Below are positions 48,861 through 57,636 of a stretch of 64,000 nucleotides of DNA, piece after piece; within the stretch, counting starts at the first letter, position 1; every line of letters begins with the position of its first letter. Origin of the DNA: Fodinibacter sp963763015 (GTDB taxonomy: Bacteria > Actinomycetota > Actinomycetes > Actinomycetales > Dermatophilaceae); the NCBI GenBank assembly GCA_963763015.1, contig CAVXML010000013.1, positions 119,336 through 183,335 of the forward strand. The letters run 5' to 3'. Position numbers and translations under genes: made by a program. The notes below the pieces were generated by a model. It saw only the letters and a program-made list of their open reading frames with translations, had not been told where the DNA came from and made no database searches.

Positions 48861-48905
48861 CGGCCCCATACCGAGCGCGGTTCTTCGGAGGCGCGACTCA
48901 CTCGA

Positions 48906-48982
48906 CGCGGGGTGGAGCAGCTCGGTAGCTCGCCGGGCTCATAACCCGGAGGTCGCAGGTTCAAATCCTGCCCCCGCTACCA
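48906..48982 (+). tRNA. tRNA-fMet (CAT), initiator
   Basis: The 77-nt cloverleaf has the anticodon loop CTCATAA, flanked by three consecutive G-C pairs (GGG and CCC) in the anticodon stem, the mark of an initiator tRNA. The first base pair is C1 with U72, an unpaired end as expected for initiators. The T loop GTTCAAATC and the encoded CCA end (48980-48982) are present. Confidence 0.95.
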
Positions 48983-48985
48983 CGC

Positions 48986-49020
48986 CACGAGGCCCGGACA
49001 GACACTGTCCGGGCCTCGTG
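48986..49020 (+). terminator. Intrinsic terminator of the tRNA-fMet gene
   Basis: A perfect 16-bp stem (48986-49001 with 49005-49020) and a 3-nt loop lie 3 nt after the tRNA. Confidence 0.75.
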
Positions 49021-49097
49021 CGTGCCCCGGACGTCCACGGAGACAGCGGGCCCCGCGTGACCTCCACCACGTCCGCCCCAACCGGCATACTCGGCTG

Positions 49098-50513
49098 GTG
49101 ACCCGTGTTGGACCCGGCGTGAACAGCCCCCATCGCGTCGTCGTCATCGGTTCGGGCTTCGGAGGTCTCTTCGGCACCCAGGCCCTGCGGCGCCGCAAGG
49201 ACGTCGAGATCACCGTCATCGCCTCCACGGCCCACCACCTGTTCCAGCCGCTGCTCTACCAGGTCGCGACCGGCATCCTCTCCGAGGGGGAGATCGCCCC
49301 GAGCACCCGTGAGGTGCTCGCCCGGCAGAGGAACGCCACGGTGCTCCTCGGCACGGTGACGAAGGTCGACCTGGCGGCACGCACGGTCACCTCGGAAGTG
49401 CTGGGTCGCGAGCACGTCACGCCCTACGACTCCCTCCTCGTCGCCGCCGGCGCCGGCCAGTCGTGGTTCGGCAACGACCACTTCGCCCGCCACGCCCCGG
49501 GGATGAAGTCCATCGACGACGCGCTCGAGCTGCGCGGCCGCATCTTCGGCGCCTTCGAGCTCGCAGAGCTGGCGGCCACCCCGGTCGAGCAGGAGCGGGC
49601 CCTGACCTTCGTCGTCGTCGGTGCCGGGCCGACCGGTGTCGAGATGGCGGGCCAGATCGCCGAGCTCGCCCACCGCACCCTGCGGGGCGACTTCCGCCGC
49701 ATCGACCCCACCCAGGCGCGCATCATCCTCGTCGACGCCGTCGACCAGGTCCTGCCCTCCTTCGGCGACCACCTCGGCGGGGCCGCGCGGGCCCGGCTCA
49801 CCCGGATGGGCGTCGACGTACGGCTCGGCACCACGGTCACCGACGTCGACGCCACCGGTATCACCGTCCAGGAGCCCGACGGCACGACCACACGCATCGA
49901 GGCGCTGACCAAGGTCTGGGCCGCCGGGGTCCAGGCGAGCCCGCTGGGTCGCCAGATCGCCGAGCAGTCGGGCGCCGAGGTCGACCGGGCGGGACGCATC
50001 AAGGTGCTGTCCGACCTCACCGTGCCGGGACATCCCGAAGTCTTCGTCGTCGGGGACATGATGTCGCTCGACACCCTTCCGGGCGTGGCCCAGGTCGCCA
50101 TCCAGGGCTCCCGATTCGCGGCACGGCAGATCGCCCGGCGCCTCGACGGCAAGGAGCCCGAGCCGCGGTTCGAGTACTTCGACAAGGGCTCGATGGCGAC
50201 CATCTCGCGGTTCAGCGCCGTCGCGTCCATCGGGCGCCTGCGCTTCTCGGGGTTCTTCGCATGGATCCTGTGGCTGGCGATCCATCTCGTCTACATCATC
50301 GGCTTCAAGCACCGCGTCACGACGCTGCTGCACTGGGTCGTGAGCTTCCTCGGGCGAGGCCGCGCCGAGCGGGTGGCCACCGAGCAGCAGGTGTTCGGCC
50401 GCCGGGCCATGGACGCCCTCGCCGGCGACGACGCGCCCTCCATCCCCACCGACCCGGCCGACGGCGAGGTCAGCGGGGTCGCCGAGCTCGAGGACCGCCG
50501 CCGCACCGCCTGA
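49098..50513 (+). CDS. ndh: Type II NADH dehydrogenase (NDH-2)
   Basis: The 471-residue flavoprotein transfers electrons from NADH to menaquinone at the membrane without pumping protons. FAD binding: VVVIGSGFGGLFGTQAL near residue 15; NAD binding: VVVGAGPTGVEMAGQIAELA near 175-194; FAD closing motif VFVVGDMMSLDTLPGVAQVAIQGS near 317-340. The C-terminal membrane anchor contains FSGFFAWILWLAIHLVYIIGFKHR near 385-408. A CATACT element lies 6 nt before GTG 49098, and GTG 49119 is an alternative start. It is a single-gene unit. Confidence 0.92.
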   Translation: MTRVGPGVNSPHRVVVIGSGFGGLFGTQALRRRKDVEITVIASTAHHLFQPLLYQVATGILSEGEIAPSTREVLARQRNATVLLGTVTKVDLAARTVTSEVLGREHVTPYDSLLVAAGAGQSWFGNDHFARHAPGMKSIDDALELRGRIFGAFELAELAATPVEQERALTFVVVGAGPTGVEMAGQIAELAHRTLRGDFRRIDPTQARIILVDAVDQVLPSFGDHLGGAARARLTRMGVDVRLGTTVTDVDATGITVQEPDGTTTRIEALTKVWAAGVQASPLGRQIAEQSGAEVDRAGRIKVLSDLTVPGHPEVFVVGDMMSLDTLPGVAQVAIQGSRFAARQIARRLDGKEPEPRFEYFDKGSMATISRFSAVASIGRLRFSGFFAWILWLAIHLVYIIGFKHRVTTLLHWVVSFLGRGRAERVATEQQVFGRRAMDALAGDDAPSIPTDPADGEVSGVAELEDRRRTA

Positions 50514-50589
50514 GCCCGCGCACGGCCGGAGCCGCCGCACCCGCCCGGGCCGTGTCGCCGGCACCGGTGGCCCCCACCGGGGACCCACG

Positions 50590-50595
50590 TAGGGT
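50590..50595 (+). promoter_or_regulatory. TAGGGT -10 box for the M16 operon
   Basis: TAGGGT ends 7 nt before the ATG at 50603; no Shine-Dalgarno sequence is present. Confidence 0.5.
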
Positions 50596-50602
50596 GGCCG
50601 GC

Positions 50603-51901
50603 ATGCCGCTGGACTACCCCATCCACCGCCGGACCATGGCCAACGGGCTGCGGGTCGTCGTCAGCCCCGACCACACCGTCCCGAACGTGACGGTCAACCT
50701 CTGGGTAGGTGTGGGCTCTCGCCACGAGGTGCCCGGTCGCACCGGCTTCGCGCACCTCTTCGAGCACCTGATGTTCCAGGGGTCGCGCCACGTCCGCAGC
50801 GGGGAGCACTTCGAGGCCCTCATGGCCGAGGGCGGACGGCTCAACGCGACGACGTGGTTCGACCGCACCAACTACTTCGAGACCGTTCCCACCGGCGCCG
50901 TGGAGCTCGCCCTCTGGCTCGAGGCAGACCGCCACGGTCACCTCCTCGACGCGGTCACGCAGGAGAACCTGGACAACCAGCGTGACGTCGTCAAGGAGGA
51001 GAAGCGCCAGCGGTACGACAACCAGCCGTACGGCAACGCCCTCATCGACGTCTACGCCGCGGTCTTCCCCGAGGGCCACCCCTACCACCACCCCACGATC
51101 GGCTCTATGGGGGACCTCGACGCCGCGAGCCTGGCCGACGTGCACGCCTTCTTCCGTCGCTACTACGGCCCCGACAACACCGTGCTCACGCTGTGCGGAG
51201 ACATCACCCCGGAGCGCGGCTTCGAGCTCGTCGAGCGCCACTTCGGACCTCTTCCCGCGAGCGCGGAGAGGGCTCGACCGCCGCACCCGCAGCTCGAGGC
51301 CCTCGCCCGACCCGTACGGGTGGACCGCCGCGAGGTGGTGCCGAACGACCGGCTGCACGTGGCGTTCCGGCTGCCGGTCGACGAGACGGACGAGTTCCTC
51401 GCGGCGGCGGTGGCCCTGGACTGCGTCGGAGGCCTGGGTACCTCGCGCCTCGTCAAGAGACTCGTCCGGCGGGAGCAGACCGCGCTGGGCGCGCACGCGA
51501 CCGCGTGGGGCTTCGTCGACGGCGCCTCGCTCGGGTTCGTCGTGCTCGACGTCGCACCCGGGGTGGATGCCGCCCTTGTGGAGCAGGCGTTCCTCGAGGA
51601 GCTCGAGGGGTTCCTGGCCTCCGGCCCGACGGACGCCGAGCTCGAGGCGTCCCTGGCCCAGTCGGAGCGCTCGTGGCTGTCGGCGCTGGCCAGCCAGGAG
51701 GAGCGCGCCGACCTCATCAGCCACCACCACCTGCTGCACGACGACCCCGGGGTGGTCAACACCCACCTCGACCGGCTGCGCGCCGTGACCGCGGAGCAGG
51801 TCACCGCAGCGGCCCACCGGTGGCTGCGCCCGCAGAACCGCGCCGTCGTGGCGTACCTCGCGCGCGGTGAGGCCTCCGACGAGCAGGAGGCGGTCGCGTG
51901 A
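50603..51901 (+). CDS. M16 family zinc peptidase, catalytic subunit
   Basis: The 432-residue protein carries the inverted zinc motif HxxEH as HLFEH (His51, Glu54, His55), with the third ligand Glu132 in VVKEEKRQRYDN exactly 76 residues later, as in pitrilysin-type enzymes. It is the active half of an M16B pair that acts as a heterodimer on peptides. No signal peptide is visible. The second half follows at once. Leaderless-type promoter upstream. Confidence 0.93.
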   Translation: MPLDYPIHRRTMANGLRVVVSPDHTVPNVTVNLWVGVGSRHEVPGRTGFAHLFEHLMFQGSRHVRSGEHFEALMAEGGRLNATTWFDRTNYFETVPTGAVELALWLEADRHGHLLDAVTQENLDNQRDVVKEEKRQRYDNQPYGNALIDVYAAVFPEGHPYHHPTIGSMGDLDAASLADVHAFFRRYYGPDNTVLTLCGDITPERGFELVERHFGPLPASAERARPPHPQLEALARPVRVDRREVVPNDRLHVAFRLPVDETDEFLAAAVALDCVGGLGTSRLVKRLVRREQTALGAHATAWGFVDGASLGFVVLDVAPGVDAALVEQAFLEELEGFLASGPTDAELEASLAQSERSWLSALASQEERADLISHHHLLHDDPGVVNTHLDRLRAVTAEQVTAAAHRWLRPQNRAVVAYLARGEASDEQEAVA

Positions 51902-51950
51902 GCGCCGCTCGTCCGGAGGTCGCGGAGCGCCGCTCGTCCGGACGTCGCCC
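51901..51950 (+). repeat. 25-bp imperfect tandem duplication at the start of the second M16 gene
   Basis: Two adjacent 25-nt units share 22 positions, including the first 17. As 25 is not a multiple of three, the second copy moves the start codon out of frame with the conserved coding region. Confidence 0.8.
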
Positions 51951-53275
51951 CACCGCGGCCGTGGACCTACCCGGTTCCCGAGGAGCACCGGCTCGGCAAC
52001 GGCGTCAGGGTCCTGGTCCACGACCTGCCCGGACAGTACGTCCTGGCCCTGCGCCTCGTGGTTCCCACGGCCCTGTCCGCCGAACCACCCGGCATGGAGG
52101 GCGTCGCCGCCATGACGGCGCGGCTGCTCGACGAGGGCACGTCGGCCCACGACGCCGAGGAGTTCGCCGAGCTCATGGAGCGGCACGGCATGGTCCTCGG
52201 CGCCGGCGTCTCCGACGGAGGGCTGCTCGTCGACGTCGACGTCCCCCAGCGGCACCTCGAGACGGCCGCCCGCCTGGTCAGCGAGGCGGTCGCCGACGCG
52301 GTCTTCCCCGAGACCGAGGTCCGGCGCATCCTGCGCAACCGGCTCGCGGAGATCGAGCAGGAGCGCGCCTCCGCCTCCCACCGGGCGGCGAAGGAGCTGG
52401 CGCGCACCCTGTGGGCGCCGGGCGAGCGAGCCGGACTCCCCACCGGGGGCTCCACCGAGAGCATCGGGTCGCTCACCCGCGACGACCTCGTCGACTTCCA
52501 CGCCGCCGCCGTCGGGCCGCAGGGGTCCACGCTCGTGCTGGCCGGGGACCTCGCGGGGGTCGACGTGGCGGGTCTCCTCGAACGCACGCTCGGCGAGTGG
52601 TCGGCACCCCTCCACCGGCCGGTCCCGCCGCCGGTGGCGCCGGTTCCCGCTGCGGATGCCGCCCGCGTGGTGGTCGTGGACCGCCCGGGCTCGGTGCAGA
52701 CCGAGATCGCGGTGGGACGGCCCGGCCCCGACCGGTCCACGCCGCACGGCTGGGCTCCCCACCCGGTCGTCTCCTTCGTGCTGGGCGGCTCGCCGAGCGC
52801 ACGGCTCGACGCCGTGCTGCGCGAGGAGAAGGGCTACACCTACGGCATCCGCTCGGCGTTCCGCCCACGGGTGGCGGGCGGCTCGTTCGTCACCGCCGGG
52901 TCCGTGCGGTCCGAGGTCACCGGTGAGGCGGTCCAGATCCTCCTCGACATCCTCGACGGTGCCGCCCGTAGCGGGTTCACCGGGGCCGAGCTGCGATCCG
53001 GCGTCGACTACGTGGCCAAGACCGCACCCGGTCGCTACGCGACGGCAGACGCGGTGGCGGACGAGACGGCGGCGCTGGCCCTGGAGCGCCTGCCGCTCGA
53101 CTTCACCACCACGACCCTCCAGGCCCTGCCGCGACTCACCCGTGCCGACCTCGACGCGGCCTACCGGCGCGTCGCGACGGGCGCGTGGAGCGTCGTCCTC
53201 GTCGGCGACGCGTCGACCGTCGTGCCCGCGCTCGAGGGTCGGGTGGCGGGACCGGTGAGCACCGTTGGCCTCTGA
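51902..53275 (+). CDS. M16 family peptidase, non-catalytic subunit, with disrupted start
   Basis: Conserved sequence starts with PRPWTYPVPEEHRLGNGVRVLV near 51953 and runs to 53275. It lacks HxxEH (the site reads GVAAMTARLLDEGT), as expected for the substrate-binding partner, and has the KGYTYGIRS segment that supplies Arg/Tyr residues to the pair. No ATG, GTG or TTG exists in this frame before GTG 52058, which would cut off about 50 residues. The GTG at 51898, overlapping the previous stop, is in another frame because of a 25-bp duplication (51901-51925 and 51926-51950). Removing one copy restores VSAARPDVAPPRPWTYPV. The gene may be damaged. Confidence 0.75.
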   Translation, partial: APLVRRSRSAARPDVAPPRPWTYPVPEEHRLGNGVRVLVHDLPGQYVLALRLVVPTALSAEPPGMEGVAAMTARLLDEGTSAHDAEEFAELMERHGMVLGAGVSDGGLLVDVDVPQRHLETAARLVSEAVADAVFPETEVRRILRNRLAEIEQERASASHRAAKELARTLWAPGERAGLPTGGSTESIGSLTRDDLVDFHAAAVGPQGSTLVLAGDLAGVDVAGLLERTLGEWSAPLHRPVPPPVAPVPAADAARVVVVDRPGSVQTEIAVGRPGPDRSTPHGWAPHPVVSFVLGGSPSARLDAVLREEKGYTYGIRSAFRPRVAGGSFVTAGSVRSEVTGEAVQILLDILDGAARSGFTGAELRSGVDYVAKTAPGRYATADAVADETAALALERLPLDFTTTTLQALPRLTRADLDAAYRRVATGAWSVVLVGDASTVVPALEGRVAGPVSTVGL

Positions 53276-53294
53276 AGCGACCCGGAGGCGCTCA

Positions 53295-53780
53295 GTGGTC
53301 ATGCGGTCGCTGATCGGCCGGCTCGAGCTGGTCGAGCAGGGCGGCGCCCTCGTCGCGATCCGCTTCGACGCGCCGGCCGACGGCTCCCCGGGGCACGAGC
53401 GTGGCGGCTCCGCCCTCCTCGCCGAGGCGCACCGCCAGCTCACCGAGTACTTCGCGGGGGAGCGTCGCGAGTTCCGGCTGCCACTGCGCCCCGCCGGAAC
53501 CGACTTCCAGAGGCGGGTCTGGGACGTCCTGGCCACGGTGCCGTGGGGCACCACGACGACTTACGGCGCCCTGGCCGCGCGCCTCGGCCTGCCGCCCGGC
53601 GCCTCGCGGGCCGTGGGGGCCGCCAACGGGGCCAACCCGCTCCCCATCGTGCTCCCGTGCCACCGGGTGGTCGGGTCCGACGGCACGCTGACGGGTTACG
53701 CCGGTGGTCTGGAGCGCAAGGCCCACCTGCTCCGTCTCGAGCATGTGGCCACCGAGGCGGACCAGGGCTCGCTGTTCTGA
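53295..53780 (+). CDS. ogt: Methylated-DNA--protein-cysteine S-methyltransferase
   Basis: The 161-residue suicide enzyme removes the methyl group from O6-methylguanine. The active-site motif LPCHRVVGSDGTLTGYAGGLERKAHLL holds the acceptor Cys near residue 120, and FQRRVWDVLATVPWGTTTTYGALAARLG near 73-100 is the DNA-binding winged helix. GTG at 53295 is preferred because GGAGG lies 6 nt upstream; ATG 53301 and TTG 53265 are alternatives. It follows the M16 pair by about 20 nt. Convergent with hisN. Confidence 0.93.
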   Translation: MVMRSLIGRLELVEQGGALVAIRFDAPADGSPGHERGGSALLAEAHRQLTEYFAGERREFRLPLRPAGTDFQRRVWDVLATVPWGTTTTYGALAARLGLPPGASRAVGAANGANPLPIVLPCHRVVGSDGTLTGYAGGLERKAHLLRLEHVATEADQGSLF

Positions 53781-53798
53781 CGAGACGGATGCCGTGGG

Positions 53799-54584
53799 TC
53801 AGGGCGTCCCGATGTGGCGCAGCACCTCGTCGTGGAGGAGACCGTTGGTGGCCACGGCGTTGCCGCCGAAGGGACCGTCGACCCCTGCCAGCGAGGTGAA
53901 CCGGCCTCCTGCCTCGGTCACGATGGGCACGAGCGCCGCCATGTCGTGCAGCCCAAGCTCCGGCTCGGCAGCGATGTCGACCGCCCCCTCGGCCAGGAGC
54001 ATGTAGGACCAGAAGTCGCCGAAGGCGCGCTCTCGCCAGCAGGTGCGCGCGAGGTCGAGCATCTGGCGCTCTCGGCTGACGGCAGACCACGACGTGAAGC
54101 TGGAGCACGAGAGCGAGGCGTCCTCGATCCTGGCCACCGCGGACACGTGCAGCTGCCGGGCGGAGGTGAGGCTGCGCCCGGCCCAGGCCCCGGAGCCGAG
54201 GGCGGCCCACCAGCGGCGCCCGAGCGCCGGGGCGGCGACGAGGCCGAGCACGGGCACGCCGTCGTCGACGAGGGCGATGAGGGTCGCCCACACGGGGACG
54301 CCCCGGACGAAGTTGTGGGTGCCGTCGATCGGGTCGACCACCCACTGGCGCATGCTCGACCCCGTGGGGGCGAACTCCTCCCCGATCACGGCGTCGCGGG
54401 GCCGGGTGCGCTTGAGCTGTCCCCGGATCAGCTCCTCGGCGTCCCGGTCGGCGTCGGTGACCAGGCTGAGGTCCGGCTTGGCCTCGACGTGGAGGTCCTC
54501 GGCCCGGAACCGTGCCGTCGTGACCCTCTCGACGGCATCCGCGAGCACGTGGGCAAGGCGCAGATCGTCGTCGTAGCCGGGCAC
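53799..54584 (-). CDS. hisN: Histidinol-phosphatase of the inositol monophosphatase family
   Basis: The 261-residue protein is a metal-dependent phosphatase of the IMPase fold. Motifs: AVIGEEFAPTG near residue 65, VVDPIDGTHNFVRGVPVWATLIAL near 82-105 (metal site) and a C-terminal ELGLHDMAALVPIVTEAGG near 210. This group dephosphorylates histidinol phosphate in actinobacteria and is usually beside rsgA and aroA; here the dpp operon lies between. The start is GTG 54584, with TAGGTT 6 nt upstream. Confidence 0.88.
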   Translation of the reverse strand: MPGYDDDLRLAHVLADAVERVTTARFRAEDLHVEAKPDLSLVTDADRDAEELIRGQLKRTRPRDAVIGEEFAPTGSSMRQWVVDPIDGTHNFVRGVPVWATLIALVDDGVPVLGLVAAPALGRRWWAALGSGAWAGRSLTSARQLHVSAVARIEDASLSCSSFTSWSAVSRERQMLDLARTCWRERAFGDFWSYMLLAEGAVDIAAEPELGLHDMAALVPIVTEAGGRFTSLAGVDGPFGGNAVATNGLLHDEVLRHIGTP

Positions 54585-54590
54585 GCGCCC

Positions 54591-54622
54591 AACCTAGCGG
54601 CCTGCTGCCGAAGAATCTTCGG
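54591..54622 (-). promoter_or_regulatory. hisN promoter with 15-bp palindrome
   Basis: On the minus strand TAGGTT (54591-54596) lies 6 nt before the hisN start. CCGAAGAATCTTCGG (54608-54622), a perfect palindrome about a central base, occupies the -35 position. It may be a repressor site or regulate the divergent transporter as well. Confidence 0.45.
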
Positions 54623-54820
54623 TCTGGAGACGATCCGGTCCCGCTTCGGTCACAATCCAGTCTCGGCCGTACCTAAGCCTTCCGTTGGGGCATTCCATGG
54701 TCTTTCATGGGGGTCGCATCGCCGGAGGGCGCTGCACCGAGACGCCCCTGACCCGGGGCGGATCATGGACACGATCACCCGACCAACGGGTGATGACACC
54801 ACTTCAGTAGGAGGACATCC

Positions 54821-56503
54821 ATGCGAGGAACCACTCGCACGGTCGCGGTCGCGGCCCTGTCCGCCGTTGCGCTTCTCGCCGCAGGTTGCGGCAGCGGCGA
54901 CGACGGTGAGACCGACACCCCGGCAGCCGACGCGAAGACCGGCGGAGAGATCACGGTTCGCGGCTGCACCCCCGAGAACCCCCTGATCCCCAGCAACACG
55001 ACCGAGACGTGTGGTGGCACCGTCATCGACGCTGTCTTCTCCAAGCTGGTCCACTACGACTCCGAGACCGCGGCCCCGCAGAACGACATCGCGGAGTCGA
55101 TCGAGACCGAGGACAACCAGACCTTCACGGTCAAGCTCAAGCAGGGCTACAAGTTCCACGACGGCACCGAGGTCAAGGCCAAGAACTTCGTCGACAGCTG
55201 GAACTACGCGGCCTACGGCCCGAACGCCCAGTCGAGCGGCTACTTCATGGAGCCCATCGAGGGCTACGCCGACCTGCAGTGCGCGGGCACCGCGAACCCC
55301 GACGACCCGTGTGAGGGCTTCACCCCGAAGTCCAAGGAGATGTCGGGCCTGAAGGTCGTCGACGACTACAACTTCACCATCACGACCGCCGAGAAGGTGT
55401 CGAACCTGCCCGTCCGCCTCGGCTACTCGGCGTTCGCGCCGCTGCCGGACGTGTTCTTCGCGGACCCCGAGGCGTTCGGTCAGAAGCCGATCGGCTCCGG
55501 CCCGTTCAAGCTCGACTCGTGGACCCCGAACCAGTCCATCGTCATGTCGAAGTTCGCCGACTACTCCGGTGAGTTCGGGGCCAAGCTCGACAAGATCGAC
55601 TACAAGATCTACCAGGACGCCGACGCGGCGTACAACGACCTCCTCGCGAACAACCTCGACGCGACCGACGAGATCCCGACGAGCGCTCTGATCGACGACA
55701 AGTACAAGACGGACCTCCCCGACCGCAACGCGTCGAAGGAGGAGGGCGTCATCCAGACGGTCACCTTCGCGCCGGTCGAGGTCGACCCGAACTACGCGGA
55801 CCCGAAGATCCGCCAGGCCATCTCGATGGCAATCGACCGCGACACGATCGTCAAGCAGATCTTCAACGGCACCCGCGTCCCGGCCACCGGCTGGGTGTCC
55901 CCGGTCGTCGACGGCTACAAGGCCGACCAGTGCGGCGAGTTCTGCACGTTCGACCCCGCGAAGGCCAAGGCCCTCCTCGCGGAGGCCGGAGGCTTCAAGG
56001 GCGACAAGATCACCCTCGCCTACAACGCCGACGCCGCGCACAAGGACTGGACCGAGGCCACCTGCAACAGCATCAAGCAGAACCTCGGTGTCGAGTGCGC
56101 CGCCGTCGGCGTGCCGGACTTCGCCACCCTGCGCCAGCAGGTCGGTGACGCGAGCTGCGCACCCGGCTGCCGGAAGATGAAGGGCATGTTCCGCACCGGC
56201 TGGCAGATGGACTACCCGTCGATCGAGAACTTCCTCAGCCCGATCTACAAGACCGGCGCGTCCTCCAACGACGGCGACTACTCGAACCCCGCGTTCGACA
56301 AGCTCCTCGTCGACGCCGCGGCCCAGTCGGACGCCGCTGCCGCCAACGCGAAGTACCAGGAGGCCGAGGCCCTGCTCGCGCCCGACATGCCGGCCATCCC
56401 GCTGTGGTACGGCAACGCGGTCGTCGGCTGGTCCGAGAAGATCACCGGCCTGAAGATCACCGCCTTCGGCACCATCGACTACACGTCGATCTCGCTGAAG
56501 TGA
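54821..56503 (+). CDS. dppA: Oligopeptide-type ABC transporter substrate-binding lipoprotein
   Basis: The 560-residue protein begins with a signal peptide and lipobox, LSAVALLAAGC, with Cys23 as the lipid site. It belongs to family 5 extracellular solute-binding proteins: FTVKLKQGYKFHDGTEVKAKNFVDSWNYAAYGPNA near residues 100-132 is the conserved SBP_bac_5 signature. The rest, including GSGPFKLDSWTPNQSIVMSKF near 226, fits a peptide or nickel binder. Acts outside the membrane to deliver peptides to the downstream permeases. A strong hairpin follows, which may let it be made in excess. GTAGGAGG precedes the ATG. Confidence 0.93.
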   Translation: MRGTTRTVAVAALSAVALLAAGCGSGDDGETDTPAADAKTGGEITVRGCTPENPLIPSNTTETCGGTVIDAVFSKLVHYDSETAAPQNDIAESIETEDNQTFTVKLKQGYKFHDGTEVKAKNFVDSWNYAAYGPNAQSSGYFMEPIEGYADLQCAGTANPDDPCEGFTPKSKEMSGLKVVDDYNFTITTAEKVSNLPVRLGYSAFAPLPDVFFADPEAFGQKPIGSGPFKLDSWTPNQSIVMSKFADYSGEFGAKLDKIDYKIYQDADAAYNDLLANNLDATDEIPTSALIDDKYKTDLPDRNASKEEGVIQTVTFAPVEVDPNYADPKIRQAISMAIDRDTIVKQIFNGTRVPATGWVSPVVDGYKADQCGEFCTFDPAKAKALLAEAGGFKGDKITLAYNADAAHKDWTEATCNSIKQNLGVECAAVGVPDFATLRQQVGDASCAPGCRKMKGMFRTGWQMDYPSIENFLSPIYKTGASSNDGDYSNPAFDKLLVDAAAQSDAAAANAKYQEAEALLAPDMPAIPLWYGNAVVGWSEKITGLKITAFGTIDYTSISLK

Positions 56504-56527
56504 CCCACGGGGCCTAGGCCCCACGGA

Positions 56528-56576
56528 GCACGGCCAGTCGGCCTGTCAGCCCCCGCTGGCAGGCCGACGGCCGTGC
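56528..56576 (+). terminator. Large hairpin between dppA and dppB
   Basis: Arms at 56528-56550 and 56555-56576 form a stem of about 22 bp with one bulge and a CCCC loop. It starts 25 nt past the dppA stop. The preceding GGGGCCTAGGCCCC (56509-56522) is a second perfect palindrome. Together they may reduce readthrough into the permease genes or protect the dppA message. Confidence 0.65.
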
Positions 56577-56706
56577 GGGGCGTCCCTTGGCCCATGCGAA
56601 CCGGGGCATCGGGTGCCCATGCGGCAAGCAGTGGGCTAGGTTCGTCACCGATACACAGAGCACGCCGCCCTCCACCGAGGTGACGGCCCGAGACCAGGGA
56701 GGTGAC

Positions 56707-57636
56707 GTGGGCACCTACGTCATCCGTCGGTTGCTGCAGATGATCCCGGTGATCCTGGGAGCGACGTTCCTCATCTTCACCATGGTGTTCGCCCTGCCGG
56801 GCGACCCGTTGGCCGGCAAGTGCGGCGACCGGACGTGCCCCGAGGCGTATGCCGCGGCCTTCCGCGAGAAGTACAACCTCAACGACCCGCTGCCGATCCA
56901 GTACGGCAAGTACCTCGGCAACCTCGCGCAGGGGGACTTCGGCGAGACGACCAACGGCATCAAGGTCCTCGACGAGCTCAAGGAGCGCTACCCCGTCACC
57001 GCGAAGCTGGCCCTCATGGCGCTGCTCTTCGAGGCGGTGGTCGGCATCTTCGTCGGCGTCCTGACCGGCATCCGACGAGGGGGGGTCCTGGACAACCTCA
57101 TCCTCGTCTCGACCCTCGTGGTGATCTCGATCCCCGTCTTCGTCATCGGCGGTCTCGGCCAGTACTTCCTGGGGGTCAAGCTGGGGATCTTCCCTGTCAC
57201 GGTCACCACGAGCAACCCCTCGGTGTACGAGCTCATGCTGCCGGCGATCGTGCTCGGCTCGATCTCGCTCGCCTTCGTCTCGCGGCTCACCCGCACCAGC
57301 CTGGTCGAGAACCTGCGCTCGGACTACGTCCGCACCGCCACGGCGAAGGGCCTCACGCGTCGCCGCGCCGTCGGTCTGCACGCCCTGCGCAACTCGCTGA
57401 TCCCCGTCATCACCTTCATCGGGTACGACTTCGGCGCGCTGCTCGGTGGGGCCATCGTCACCGAGGCCATCTTCAACATCCCCGGGATCGGGGGGTACCT
57501 CTTCCGGTCCATCCGCGCCCGTGACGGCGCCTCGGTGGTCGGCACGGTGACCGTGCTGGTCATCGTCTACCTGTTCGTCAACCTGCTCGTGGACCTGCTC
57601 TACGGGCTGCTCGACCCGAGGATCAGCCATGACTGA
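56707..57636 (+). CDS. dppB: Peptide ABC transporter permease DppB
   Basis: The 309-residue protein has six transmembrane segments, beginning with YVIRRLLQMIPVILGATFLIFTMVFALPGDPL, a BPD-type inner membrane permease. The cytoplasmic EAA loop is YVRTATAKGLTRRRAVGLHALRNSLIPV near residues 203-230. It forms the channel with DppC. GTG at 56707 follows GGGAGG. The 3' end overlaps dppC by 8 nt. Confidence 0.93.
   Translation: MGTYVIRRLLQMIPVILGATFLIFTMVFALPGDPLAGKCGDRTCPEAYAAAFREKYNLNDPLPIQYGKYLGNLAQGDFGETTNGIKVLDELKERYPVTAKLALMALLFEAVVGIFVGVLTGIRRGGVLDNLILVSTLVVISIPVFVIGGLGQYFLGVKLGIFPVTVTTSNPSVYELMLPAIVLGSISLAFVSRLTRTSLVENLRSDYVRTATAKGLTRRRAVGLHALRNSLIPVITFIGYDFGALLGGAIVTEAIFNIPGIGGYLFRSIRARDGASVVGTVTVLVIVYLFVNLLVDLLYGLLDPRISHD

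Noticed and set aside
48906..48982. tRNA as an integration site for a mobile element
   Set aside because: No integrase gene, no repeated 3' tRNA fragment and no change in gene character was seen downstream.
50291..53554. A very long open frame on the minus strand across the M16 genes
   Set aside because: It is antisense to well-conserved M16, NDH-2 and Ogt coding sequence and reads as low-complexity Arg/Gly/Val text with no domain; such frames are common in high-GC DNA.
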